The translations under genes were made by a program, and so were the position numbers. From NCBI GenBank assembly GCA_008704415.1, contig VXIS01000042.1, positions 161,862 to 225,861 on the forward strand: a stretch of DNA of 64,000 bases, in the 5' to 3' direction. The stretch is from Sphaerosporella brunnea (taxonomy: Eukaryota > Ascomycota > Pezizomycetes > Pezizales > Pyronemataceae). Every line of letters starts with the position of its first letter. The stretch's first letter is position 1. Of the stretch, positions 31,089 to 42,815 are shown piece by piece. The notes below the pieces were generated by a model. The model had not been told where the DNA came from, made no database searches, and worked only from the letters and a program-made list of their open reading frames with translations.

Positions 31089-32277
31089 GGTCTGAAGTAA
31101 GATCTAGATGTATGCTTTATGCTGCAACCCGCAGAAAGTCACGGGTAAAGCCTCCTCGTGTTTGACGGAAAATTTTTAAGGTCAGGTTGTCGGAAAGGCA
31201 AAAAAAGCAGCAATTGCAAAAGCAAACTGCACTTCTTAGAGGAAAAGAACAACGCAAGCGGGGATATGAGATGACATGGCAATGTTTCCGCTGCTGCGCG
31301 TGCAGCGCATGCGATAATTCACGGTGGGAAATCTTTTCCAGTATGGTGTCTCTGAAACGTTAACCTCCGGCTCCGTCGTAAGGCATCGTGATGTCCTTCG
31401 CGAAAGTTTGTTTGTCCAGAATTTTCGAGTGCGAATATATGATGCTCAAGGAGCTAAAGTATCGGTCGGTATTCTAGTAGACTCATTATCGTGCAGCTGC
31501 GGGTGCCTCCTTGAACATCTGAAGGAGCCAAAAGCGCAGGCTTTTATATGATTTTTTTGAATTGTTCGAGTCCACACCGGCTTTCCGAGCCCGAGCGCAG
31601 CACCCGAGAGGCCCAGCATCAAACGACGCCGAAATTTGGGTCGAGGCATGCTCGATGCAGTTGTTCTCACATACATGTTTTCTTAAGCCGAGTCCAGCTC
31701 TTGATCCCCCTTTCTGTCGGCATGGTTTCACGGACAAAATAGAGAAGCCGCACAGTAACCGGGTCTGATAGCAACTCATTATTTCTAACCATGTTCCAAA
31801 TGCCGTGGAATACACTCCATCTCTCTTTCACTCCTGGTACAAAAATCGAGCGTTCTTTGAGTTGTAAGGAGATGTTGAATCTACCTAGACCCGTGAAAGC
31901 CGGTGATCATGATATCAATACGAGGAAACTAATAAATATTGCCGTGTGTATGCTGTCTGACGCGAGATGATGTGCGCATGAATAATTGCGAGATCTTATC
32001 GATACATGTAAGGCCGACACCATGCGAGCTGTTTTCGTGAGAAACGGATAAGTCGCCCTCCGAGCTTCTGCACACACCCACACCCAGAAGTAGAAACAGA
32101 ACAAGAAGCTACAGAAGCTTTGGAAGGGATCTAGGAACAGGGGAACGGAGCTTCGGTACCCGCCACCAAAAAAGATGAGCTTTCTGCCGTCAGCCGAACT
32201 TCCGCAGACGTGTTGATGCTTCTCCCGTAGGTTCGTGCTTCTATGCCTTCTCCGACTTGAGTCTGTCCTTTAGTTGC
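31089..32277. other. Intergenic region, no gene recognised
   Basis: About 1.2 kb: the upstream side of the Dpy-30-motif gene and the 3' side of the decayed UMP kinase. Open frames up to about 110 codons overlap each other on both strands and show no family features. Confidence 0.55.
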
Positions 32278-33237
32278 TACTTGACGTGCGCATACACAGC
32301 ATCAATGGTGACAGTGGCGTCCACGTCTGCTACCTTGCCCTGTCTTCTGAAGTACTCGATGACGGGGTAGCTAGCCTCTTTGAAAGTGCGGAATCGTTTC
32401 CCGATACTCTCGATGTTGTCACCCTCGCGGTCACTGCTCTCGCTGCACTTGATTAGGCGCTTCAACATTACTCCCTCAGTGCAGTCAAAGAACAGCACCA
32501 AGGCGCTCTGGCAGACGACCTCCTCGAACTTATGCGCCTGGTCGAGTTTGCGTGGGAAGCCGTCAATCAGAAACTTGTACTTGCCCTGCTTGGCGATCGC
32601 GTCCTTCATGGCGTTCTCGGAGAAGAGCAACGGTGACTCCCATAGGGACCTAGAGCCAGTAACCATCAGCTCAACTCGAAGGCACATCCAGCAAGTGAGC
32701 TCACGATCTTTCCTTCCCTGATGTAAGTCCTGATCAACTCTGCAAACTCGGACCCCTCACGGTTCTGCTCCTCGCCCAGAAGGTTGCCAGCGTTCAAAGC
32801 CATAGTCCTTGACAAGGCTGCCGCACTGCGTTCCCTTTCTAACACCAGGTCCCCCCAAGACCAAAAATAACCAAAACCTCGCTCGGGGAGAGGATAGGCT
32901 TCTTGCCTTCCGGCGCTGCAACTTGCCTAGAGGCTTCAATGGCAAGCATGGGTTCTGCACCACATCAGCACCTGACCAAACGCATCCTCTGGCCCCCCGG
33001 CACCTTTTCTAGCCTGGATGAGGTCATAAAATGCCGTGGATCCAGCTGCGAGGATTCCGAGAATCGGGAGTATCGGGAGCGGGTTCCTCGACCAATCTCG
33101 CTCACAGGGCGGGTGGCATAGGTTCGGGAACTGGTACGGGTGTGCTTGACCGATCGGGCAGCGTTCGCCAGAGAAAAGGCCCGAGTGTGCTGAGCACGGA
33201 GGAGCGAAGGCACGAATCGAGCAGTGGCGGCGGCCAT
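32278..33237 (-). pseudogene. Decayed UMP-CMP kinase (URA6-like) gene
   Basis: Minus-strand remains of a uridylate/adenylate-kinase family gene. The start (MAAATARFVPSLLRAQHTRAFS) looks like a mitochondrial-type leader found in fungal homologues. The P-loop region reads GLGGPGVRKGTQC; the family has GGPGAGKGTQ, so the key Gly before Lys is now Arg. A frameshift with lost bases lies near 32795-32800 (YGF then LNAGNLLGEEQNREG in another frame), and a one-base insertion near 32619-32621 (VTVALL then ENAMKDA). A stop interrupts the leader near 32965. The C-terminal half is open (FLIDGFPRKLDQA, GDNIESIGKRFRTF) but with a CTEG change where CPEE is expected. An intron with intact GT and AG remains between 32648 and 32704. 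It cannot encode an active kinase, so a functional copy should exist elsewhere. Confidence 0.85.
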
Positions 33238-33715
33238 GTCCTTCGATAAATAAAACCGGGAAGTTTGGTCACACGGCTGTGCAGTTTTGACAGGAATACA
33301 GGGGTAGTTTTGGCCAGAACGGAGGGGTGGTTTTTGGTTTCACCGGAACTCTGACTGCCGAGCAAAGAAAAAAAAAACAGGAAGGGCCGGCCGGAGAGGA
33401 AGACCCGGCCGGAACTCGAAGCGTGCAAACTCCGAATCCAGCGGGACAATGACAGGAAGCAGAAGGGACGGTTTGTAATATAAAGCAGTATAAACCCACT
33501 CTGGGTGCACCGGTCATGTTTTGCCAGCCGTACCTACTTGTTTTCATACTTTGTACCCAACGAACAGTTTACTCTACTTCTTCTTCCGCTTCGTCTGGTT
33601 ATTGCCACTCTCCTCTGCATTACATACTCGCTGCTTGTGTCGCTCCTCCGAAGCAAGAACCTTGACAGCGCGCGATAGTGGGGCTGGCTGTTCCGCACCC
33701 TAGCCACAAAAGCCC
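33238..33715. other. Intergenic region upstream of sterol acyltransferase
   Basis: About 480 bases between the decayed kinase and the acyltransferase gene, which diverge. The leader side is rich in CT/TTC (33560-33620). No other feature seen. Confidence 0.55.
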
Positions 33716-35833
33716 ATGGCTGAAGCTTTAAACCACGATCTTCCCTTGTCGGCCGCACCCCACTGCCTTGATGCTTCCTCCCGTACTTCCTCCGCTTCCT
33801 CCTCCGGCAGCGATCTCGTCGGCCACCTCGAGCCAGCGACTCGCTTCCGAAGCATAGTATTCGACGCCACCCGCACCGCCGACCTCACGAATGGCGTGGA
33901 CTCGGCACTCGAGACCCCGCCGCACTCCCGCCCAGTAACGCCCGATGACTTTGACACCGAGTTCGACGACAACAGATTACCGGCTTGCGCTTCTCACAGA
34001 CCTAGGCGGTCGAGCTCGCCTAACTTCGGCGGCGGCGGCGGCGAGGTGAAATATAGCCATGAAGCCACCCAGAGGAGGAGGAGCGTAGCCGATGGGCTTC
34101 TCGTCTCGCTGGAAAAGATCCCGTCGGAAACTGGTCAGAAGAGTCGGAGATATGTGTTGAAAGTGGACGATGAGGTACGGGAGCTGCTTTTGGCGGGCGC
34201 CAGGGAAAGGGAAGGAAGCAAGCATAGGGATGGAACGAAAGTACGACAGAGGCGGTTCGGAGATCTCGTTTTCACCCAGAAGTTTACCGCCTTTGATCGC
34301 ATGAACCCTGATAGGGGAAAGAGTCAATTCCATGGGTTCTTTATATTGATGTGGTAAGTTCTTCAGTTGGACGAAATGAGCGCTTTAACTGAACGCATAG
34401 GCTTGGAGTGATCTTGCTCATGATCAAGATGGCCGCGGAGAACTACAGAGCAAACGGCCGCATATTCGACATCGATATCCTGTCCATTATGTTCACTCCG
34501 AACCACCTCTTCGATTGTCTTCTCACCGATGCGATCATGTTCTACGGAAGCACCCTCTGGAACGTACCGCTACAGCGGGCGATCGTAAAGGGCTACATCT
34601 CGTGGAATTCAACGGGCTGGATATTGCAGGCTCTCTGGGAAGTGGCATTCATTTGGGTTATAGTAGCATATACGCTGTTCAAGGAGTGGCCATGGATACA
34701 GACCGTGTTTTTGGTCCTTCATTGCCTCGTAGTGGTGATGAAGCAACACTCGTACGCCTTTTACAACGGCTACCTGTCGGAAGTGTACAAGCGTCGAAGA
34801 GTCCTTCGGGAGAAGCTGTTTGATCTGGAAGAAGTTGGTGGGAATACGTCTGGTGCGTCGACTCTGGATGTTACCATCACTTCCACTCTAGAAAAGCGCC
34901 GCCGCTCCTCGGTTGGCCTGTTGAACATCTCTCAACTTCCGAACGAACTCAATGCCAGGCAGGAAAGACACTTCGCTTCTCTTATCCGCGCTGAAATTGA
35001 GGCATGCGATGTCGAACTCTCTTTAGAGGCAGAAAACTCGCTTCGAGTCACCTATCCTCGAAATGTTACGTATACCAACTACCTCGAATACATCCACTTC
35101 CCCACCGTGGTCTACGAGCTTACATACCCCCGTACGCTCTCTATCAGTTGGTATTATGTGGCCGAGAAGATGGCTGCCACATTTGGGGTCTTGGGCATCA
35201 TGATCGTTGTTTCCCAGCATTTTATCTACCCAGTTGTGATGCACTGTCATTCTTTGCACTCCCTTCCACTCTCTGCACGCCTTGCGGAGTTCCCGTGGAT
35301 TCTCCTCAAGCTAGTGTTCCCGTTCATGGGCGAGGTTAGAGAATCCCTTCCTTGCTTCTATTCGGAAATAGGCGTTGCTAACACCTGAGTAGTATCTTTG
35401 CGTATGGTACTTGATCTGGGAACTCATTCTTAACCTCTTGGGTGAACTGACTCGCTTCTCTTCCCGCGAGTTCTACGGTGAATGGTGGAACTGCACCACA
35501 TGGGATGCATTTGCGCGCGACTGGAACAAGCCGGTGCATAACTTCCTTCTACGGCACGTCTACCACTCGAGTATCAGCACGTTTCAGATCTCGAGGCAAA
35601 GCGCAACTCTCATTACTTTCCTCCTCAGCTCGTTGGTGCACGAATTAGTGATGTGGTGCATTTTCAAGAAGCTCAGAGGATACTTGTTGCTGGCACAAAT
35701 GTGCCAGTTGCCCTTGGTGGCTTTGAGCAGGACCCGAATGATGAAGGACCGGAAGACACTCGGGAACTGCTTGTTTTGGTTGGGGATTTGGACAGGGCCT
35801 AGCTTTTTGAGTGCGAGCTATCTGGTGCTGTAG
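33716..35833 (+). CDS. Sterol O-acyltransferase (ACAT/ARE, MBOAT family)
   Basis: Exons 33716-34353, 34401-35334 and 35393-35833 (introns 47 and 58 bp) give 670 residues. The first about 200 residues are a disordered cytosolic region rich in Ser and Asp. Several membrane segments follow (for example HGFFILMWLGVILLMI across the first intron, and VFLVLHCLVVVM). The family signature FYGEWWN is at 551-557 and the catalytic His is His607 in LVHELVM. These enzymes esterify ergosterol with fatty acyl-CoA in the endoplasmic reticulum for storage in lipid droplets. The second intron lies just before the YLCVWYLIWE helix. A Ser-rich insertion of about 60 residues separates the early membrane segments from the conserved part. 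Confidence 0.93.
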
Positions 35834-36941
35834 ATGATGGAGTGCGTTCCGCTTTGCTTTTCTTCTGACTTGTTGTGTACATTGGCGTTTTGGTGTTTGA
35901 TTCTTGGGTTTTGTGGGCTTAGGGCCTGTTTGGATAGCTCGGTACTTAAGCGAAACGGCGGTATTCCGCAACTTCAGAGCAGAAATACCGAGACGCCGTT
36001 TGGGTGACCTCGGTATCCAACTTCAAAGATCAGAACGGAACAGGAACTGTGAGGCTCTGCACGCGAGAATTGGAACTGACCTCCAGAGGTCAGTTTCTCT
36101 CCGTATGGGCATCCACCCCGCGCTATCTCTCGCGTAGCCACACAATTTTTCGCGTGACGATAAATTATTCCCCGCATCTACCCTTGGAGGAGTTGGGCGC
36201 GATGCTGTGTCGTTGGAATATGATGTCCCTATGGTGGTACACGTCTATGACTTGGGGGTTCATCCAAACGTTCTCCCATCGGTGTCGGTAGCACAAATTA
36301 GCAACCGATACCGATGTTAGAACGATACCGATACCGATGCCTATCCAAACGAGCCCTTATAAACGTTTGGTTGTTGGATATGAATTGAGTTGGACGTCTC
36401 CTTGCATGAGAAGATGGCGATAAGATCATCGAGTAGTATCATGCGCAGTGTGATCAGAGACTACTCAGCCCTATTGGAGGTTGGTATCCAGTCTGAGCTT
36501 TCTTCCAGCCAGTGCTTTTGAAGTCTTCCTCCTCGTCTTGTACAATATCGCCATTTATGATCAAAAGGGTTGAGCCAGATCGCAGTTCCCAGCACGTCAG
36601 CCAGGCCAGCGCTTCGATGACACAATGAGTCGAAAAGACTCATCATTGCTCGCTCACAATCTCGACGACTAACACAGGTTTCCACGCTTTATCTCGCATC
36701 GCGATCATCTGTCGCTTCTTTCGCCTGCTTTAGTTTTGCGCACAACAACAATTCTAGTTAGGGCTTACACCCTGCACGGTCACTTTCCACCCACACTCCG
36801 CAGAGCCGCAAATTTGGCGTGGTTGGCCGCACAAGCCTGGTCGCTTCAGTTGACTTGAGATAATCGACAACCACCCAGCGACGAATCGCCCGCCTATCCC
36901 GACAATCGACACCCAGCGACAGCCTACGGGATCTATTCAAA
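35834..36941. other. Intergenic region with a Harbinger/Tourist-like MITE
   Basis: Contains the element at 35922-36356, then about 580 bases up to the eL19 start with no other recognised feature. The last 150 bases are probably the eL19 promoter and leader. Confidence 0.6.
35922..36356. mobile_element. PIF/Harbinger (Tourist-like) MITE
   Basis: A 435-bp element whose ends read GGGCCTGTTTGGATAG and, inverted, CTATCCAAACGAGCCC, flanked by TTA on both sides (35919-35921 and 36357-36359). The GGGCCTGTTTGG-type terminus and the 3-bp TTA target duplication are hallmarks of Tourist MITEs moved by Harbinger transposases. The interior has repeated GGTA/CCGATACCGA motifs and no coding capacity. Confidence 0.82.
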
Positions 36942-37999
36942 ATGTGAGTTACAACGCCGAAGAGCTGATTGTTTCGTTTTTCTCGTGTTTTTCTGGTTTC
37001 GGGATATCGGAGGGAGCTGGGAAGGACGAGGAGTTCGTCACCGACACCACCTACAACCACTACTACGGATTACAATTACGACATCTACCACCAACACCAC
37101 CGCTCAAGCCACCACAGCCCCCACCGATTTCGACGATTTACGGCGATGTAAGACAATAATGCGAGAAGCTGCACTGGGAATGGATTGGGATTTTTGGAAG
37201 GACAGGGTCTGGTGGCGATGGAGGAATGAGCGGACGGTAGAGCGGCTGGAAAAGAGTTGCATATCTTGCTCGGACATTCAACTAACAGCTGTGATTCGGC
37301 TATAGGGTCAACCTCCGTACTCAGAAGCGCCTCGCCGCGTCCGTCATGGATTGCGGAAAGGGAAAGGTCTGGCTCGACCCTAACGAGATGAACGAGATCT
37401 CGAACGCCAACTCCCGTTCGTAAACCCGGTAAACTCCGACGACCTCTGGACATCGGCTGATAAGCTTTGCGTGTAGGCCAAACCATCCGTAAGCTGGTCT
37501 CGGACGGCTTGATCATCAAGAAGCCGAACGCCATGCACTCCCGCAGCCGGACCCGTGAGCTCCAGGCCGCTCGCCGTGCTGGTCGCCACACCGGCTACGG
37601 TAAGCGCAAGGGTACCGCGAATGCCCGTATGCCCACCCAGGTCCTCTGGATGCGCCGCATGCGTGTTCTCCGCCGCTTGCTCGTCAAGTACCGTGCTTCC
37701 GGCAAGATCGACAAGCACCTCTACCACGAGCTGTACCACTCCAGCAAGGGTAACACCTTCAAGCACAAGCGCGCCCTTGTTGAGCACGTACGTCTACCGA
37801 CGAGATGCATTGTTTTGGAACAAGGCTGACGCAAAGGGTATAGATCCACAAGGCCAAGGCTGAGAAGGCCCGTGAGCGCATTCTCAAGGAGGAGATGGAC
37901 GCCAAGCGTGCCAAGACCAAGGCTGCCCGCGAGAGGAGACAGCAGAGGATTCAGGAGAAGCGCAACCAGCTCATGGGAGGCCTCGAGGAGGAGAAATAA
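36942..37999 (+). CDS. rpl19: 60S ribosomal protein eL19
   Basis: Exons 36942-36943, 37306-37415, 37477-37787 and 37844-37999; total 579 bases, 192 residues. The first exon contributes only the bases AT of the start codon; a 362-bp intron (donor GTGAGT) follows and the G comes from exon 2, so translation reads [25 protein letters not shown]. The rest is classic eL19 ([39 protein letters not shown]) with a long basic C-terminal helix. It is a component of the large cytosolic subunit. No other ATG upstream gives a frame into exon 2. I see no convincing C/D-box snoRNA in the long first intron. Confidence 0.95.
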
Positions 38000-39412
38000 A
38001 AAGGGGTTTGTTCTTTGATGGTGTCCTGGGTTTCTTTTTCGGCTTGTTCTCCCAATTAGTGGTTGTCAATAACCTCCGTTCACACGTCCATGATCCAGTT
38101 CGTTGTGCCCACTCCGTTTGTGAAAGCTTATCGAGAGCCCCATGGTGTCATCACGGACCGGCGGTGTGTGCAATGTTCCTCGAGCTTATGCCATAGACTC
38201 GAGTGGTTTTGGGCGTCGTGGGCTTGTCGATGAACTTGATAGGTACAACGTTGATTTCTCACAACCGTTTTATGACCACGTGGCCAGTGACTTTGAAAAG
38301 CTCCCAGTATTACTCTACACCAAGAATGTTCAAGCCCGAGACTATCCAAAAATCAAAAGTATATCAGCGATAGTAATAAGCAGTGGTACCTACGTGAGAG
38401 CGATAGATGAAGTAATGCTAAATGCTCGTCACAGTCATTAACGAATATGATTGCCAGTACGGCGCAGGTCTAAACTCTCTCTCTCACCGACCCCGGCGCT
38501 TTTCTCCAGTAACTTGAACTTATCTCTAGCTTGCTTGGTGGCCACCTTGTGCGCCGTGCCGGCGCCTCGCGAATTGTCGACCAAAGTCGGCGACCGCGTA
38601 GTTATCATATGTATTCTGCTGCCGCCTTTTTTCAGTGCCGCATGGGTTTTACTATGGATGCTTTATATTTGCCGATGCCAACGTCACGCTCAAATCAAGC
38701 CTCGCTAGCTCAATCGGTAGAGCGTGAGACTCTTAATCTCAAGGTTGCGGGTTCGACCCCCGCGTGGGGCTTTTTCTTTTGGCGGAATGGAATATCGCAT
38801 CGATTGTGGTGGTGGTAAGTCGCAATTTGCTCTGTCAAAAGCCGGGTAAAAAAGGTGTTTCGTTACCTTTCAGCGAAGTAGGTGTTTTTAAAGGCTTCTT
38901 GCACCATACCAAGAATACAGGCGAGGTCGTTCGGTCACTGTTCCCACCACGGGTGAGCTGAGGCCTCTCCCGCTTAAGCTTAGTATATTATTACTTCCTA
39001 TCGAGCATTCGGAACCAAAAAAAAAAATGCAGGAGTGAGAATTTCTGGTGATTCGCACCTTGCATCCTTTGGTTCCAAACGCTGGCCCCCCAAGCACCTG
39101 CTGCGTCTGCTAAAACAGCAGTATTGTGGTCGTCATCGTACACGGTATAGAAAAAAACACACCGAAACGCCAGAAACGCCCACCAAAAAAGAAAAAGAAG
39201 AAACCGCGCCAGAACGCCGATCCACATGACAAACAGATCGTATACTGTATGAGAAGAACAAGCTGAGAAAAAAAACGCAAAACTGATTATATCCCTCCAC
39301 CAAACCTTTATAACCGCGCAAAGCCCTGAGAAAGCAATGAAAGCAAACAATCGCAGTAGAACCAGAGGGGTAATGAGAATGGTAAAAGCATTGCCAGGAG
39401 CATCATACCAAA
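38000..39412. other. Intergenic region containing tRNA-Lys
   Basis: Holds the eL19 3' flank, a doubtful 99-codon frame at 38142-38441, the tRNA at 38699-38771 and the A/T-rich 3' flank of the kinase gene. No other feature seen. Confidence 0.55.
38699..38771 (+). tRNA. tRNA-Lys(CTT), copy 1
   Basis: 73 bases, no intron. The acceptor stem pairs GCCTCGC with GTGGGGC; the D arm is GCTC...GAGC; the anticodon stem TGAGA/TCTCA carries the loop CTCTTAA with anticodon CTT at 38732-38734; the T arm is GCGGG-TTCGACC-CCCGC. A T-run (38771-38775) follows as Pol III terminator. The sequence is identical to the gene at 46804. Confidence 0.95.
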
Positions 39413-41341
39413 TCACGCCTGACTGACAAGGTTGACCTCTTCATGATCCTCATCCTCCACTGCTTCATCCGGTAAACGATCCGCAAACCACCCCACCTCA
39501 CTATCGTTTATAGTAGGTAAGAGAGAAAGGACGTCCGCGAGAACATCTCGGACAAACTTCGGAGAAGCCGGAGGAGACAGAGTAACCTGGACACCAATGT
39601 TTCTAACGGTGGCAGCCTCGGGGGATCCGGTTCTCCTCTTCTTAACGCACCTGCGCTCCTCCCTCCGTGTTTCCGCCTCATCTCCATCAATATCGCCGCA
39701 CTGCCAGGCGCTCGTCAACACCTTGCCCCACACGCCCAAAATACTCTCGATCAACCACGGGTCCCTGAGGGCTCTATCCACAGTGAGACGCTGAGTGTAA
39801 TCGACATCCACGAGTCCTTCGAGGAACCTCTGAAGCTTGGGGTTTTCAATCCTGCTGAGTATCTTGGGTAGAGCTCCAGTGTTCTCGCCGAGCTCAATCT
39901 TGCCGTGTCCCTTCTGCCAGCCCCAGCGGATCGAAAGATCGCCGTAGGCTTCCCGCCAAAACTTCCCACCCTCATACATGCGAACAGAACCGAAGACGTC
40001 GATGAGACGACGGACGAGGGCATCACGGCCTTCGACGGGGCTGCGCAGAAGCTCGGCTCCCTCGATGCCACCGTGGATAGTGACTTGGCCTCCAAAGAGG
40101 AGTTCAAGAGCGATAACGCCAACGCTCCAGACGTCGATGTGATTGCCGACTGGGCCTGAACCAAGCAGCATCTCCGGGGCGCGGTAGCAGGCTGTCTGCA
40201 CATTATAATCATCCTCGTACATTCTACGTTGCGTCTTGGTAATGGCATTGGAGAGGTCGATAATCTTCAACCCTTGCCCCTCGCTTTGCTGGAGGATATT
40301 CGATGGAGTCAGGTCGCCATGAATAAGTTCTTGATGATGGAGCACAGCAAGCCCGCTAAGAATTGGCATCACGATATCGGCGAGGGCACGGTGACGTGTG
40401 GGGCAAGCAATTGACTCGTGCCGCTCGAGGCAGCGGCATGTCGGCAACGCGAGCTGGGGTTGGGTTGCAAGGGCTTCCAGCACGATGTGAAAACATTTGG
40501 TGCCACCAATTTCGGTCCAAAATGCTTCGATGAATTGGACAATGTGAGTGGTATCGGTGAGATACGCCAAGTTGCTTGCTTCGTTCTCGCCAATCATGTT
40601 CCATTCGGGGTGGAAGCGCTTGATGGCGACTTCCTTCGTAGTGGCCAGGTCCAGGGCTCCATAACAGATAGAGAAGCTTCCGCGTCCGAAGACCCTCCTA
40701 ATGAGAAACCGATCAATGAGGACTGTGCCCTCCGGCAATTCAGCAAGCTCATCGGCCTTGTTCGGCACAATGTCCGGTGTATCCTCGGAGACGAAGGGAA
40801 CGAATGAGGAAGCCCGTTGCCTGGGCGGTGAGGGGTGCTGACCTTGCCTCTTCAAGGGAACTTGCTCAACTGTCTCCTCGTTAGTACAATGCCCACTTCA
40901 ATGCCCGTTGAAATGGGTTCCTGATTTACCATAATCGTACTCCCTCTTCCGCTTGATCGGACTCAATGACGGGGACGTGGAACAAGCAGATGCAGTACCA
41001 ACCGGGCTGGCCGAGTAGGCAGGAGTGATGTAAGCCTTCTTGGACATCACACTTCCAGGCATTTTGGCACGAGCACTTGAACCTGCACTCCCCTGATTGG
41101 TCTTCTCATGAAGGTATCCCCCATTCGCAGTGATAGGTGGGGTAGCAAATCTACCGTCAATGACAGATTCTTTCTCCTCCTTGATAATCGGAGCCGGCGA
41201 CTCTTTTCCGGCAGAATTCGAGCGCTCCTTACGCCTCGCAGGCTCGGGTTCCGGGGTGGGCTCATATCTGCGACGGATTCCTTTACCATTGGGAGATTGA
41301 GTTGCGGTGGGCTGACAACGCCTAAGCTGTGACTTTGGCAT
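39413..41341 (-). CDS. Divergent Ser/Thr protein kinase
   Basis: Minus-strand exons 41341-40930 and 40869-39413 give 622 residues. The 60-bp intron has a CTAAC branch site and supplies the only route to an ATG, because the long second exon has none at its start. The start at 41341 has A at -3; an in-frame ATG at 41377 has a poor context. Residues 1-190 are disordered. Kinase features: glycine loop FGRGSFS (about 198-204), ATP lysine Lys221 (VAIK), catalytic loop HGDLTPSN (His321, Asp323; the usual Lys is Thr), metal-binding DLS in place of DFG (Asp342), and TACYRAPEML in the activation segment. The tail after about 520 has a basic stretch (RCVKKRRTG). The set is CMGC/DYRK-like in feel but unassigned. 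Asp residues are kept, so activity is possible. Confidence 0.82.
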
Positions 41342-42392
41342 ATTGATGTGTGTAGCAGTGATTGAGAATGGGATCATAAAATGTAATTGCGGTCGCCCTT
41401 AGATGTTGATGAAGGATATGGGTAGCGGAGTTGGTTCGCAAAGCAGTGGACGTTGGTGGGAATCGGATGCTCTTGATGATAAATGTCGCGAGGTGTGAGA
41501 GCGGGATTCGATCGGCACGAAGCAGTCGCAATTTGGTCTCAGTAGCGGAGAGTGTATCGGATAGCGGACAATAAGTAAGTAGGGATGTGGTGGGTGGTGG
41601 TGGGGGTGATGCGGGAATGTTGAGTGGAGGTTTGGGGTTTGGTAGACGCGATTTTTGGTGTTGAGGTCGCGTAGAGTACCAAGCCTTCTGAGGTTGCCAT
41701 TCAGCCTCACATTCCAGAGTCAATGGGAATTCCAGTCCGTGATTGCCCCCCGTGAGATTATGCTGAAGAGGGACTCTCATCGAGTATAATCGATACATCT
41801 ACTCGTGCGGCCGAGCGCCAAATCCAGAGTAGATACTCCCGCTGCGCTACTCGAATGCAAGGAAACCCGTCGCGGGTATGTACGCACTCGTCGAGTGCAC
41901 GGTCCTCAAAACAGCGCCCTGCAACCACCCATACAGATAGGTGCAAATGATCCATTGCTCCAATTATGGCCTCGACTCGTAGGATTGAACAGAGCGTGTA
42001 TATATATATGTACGACAGAGAGAAAAACTGTTACAAAGCTCCTCCCAGACCAAGCAAGACCAGACAACGCCGATCCCCATACAATCAAACACGTCCTCCG
42101 TAAAATCACCACCTAGCAAGCATCATGTCGCAAAAATAAGAAGTCAGTGCGCATCGTCGTCAATTCTGCCGGTAACTAATGCCTCAATTTTCGCCCCAGG
42201 AGCCCAGGACGCGAAAAGAAAAAAAGAAAAAAAAGACCTATTTTTTGAGGAAAAAGGATTCCCTCTGTGGCCCGATAACAATCATAAAAGGCCCAACACT
42301 CGCTTGCTCCATAAGCGCTGCATCAGCAATAACTCTCCTTCTGGCTGCGGCAATACGCACTCTGCACCAGCGATGACCATCAGCATTGAATA

Positions 42393-42815
42393 CTCTGGCG
42401 GCCGAGCGCCAAGTTCGGGATTTTGTGATTGGCCCGCACAACAAAAAACCGCGAAAATAAAAACTCGGCCGTCAAAATTCATCATAAATTAGAAGCTCCC
42501 ACTTGTAGTCAAATTCGTCGCAAAAAACGCGATCCAGCACGTCCCGGAGGGGTAGCTGGGTGGGGGAGTGGGAGGCTGATGTGTGGCGTTGTGTGGCAAC
42601 GCTGGATATTCAGCATCACCGTTTCAACTTTCTCAACATCACGACGGCCCAGCAGGCCCTCCAAGACGTGCTAGATAGCGTTTTTTGCGTTGAATATGAC
42701 CACAAGTGAGAGCTTCTGATTTACGATGGATTTTGACGGCCGAGTTTTTATTTTCGCGGTTTTTTGTTGTGCGGGCCAATCACAAAATCCCGAACTTGGC
42801 GCTCGGCCGCCAGAG
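42393..42815. mobile_element. MITE H, very long TIR (about 150 bp), TA-flanked
   Basis: A 423-bp element with arms starting CTCTGGCGGCCGAGCGCC. The outer 90 bases of each arm are identical and pairing goes on to about 150 bases with roughly ten mismatches. TA lies at both ends (42391-42392, 42816-42817). The two arms make up about 70% of the element. There is no coding capacity of its own. Confidence 0.87.

Noticed and set aside
38142..38441. 99-codon frame with ATG between eL19 and tRNA-Lys
   Set aside because: The text is somewhat protein-like, but it has no known motif, no leader features and lies in the 3' flank of eL19. Not enough support to annotate.
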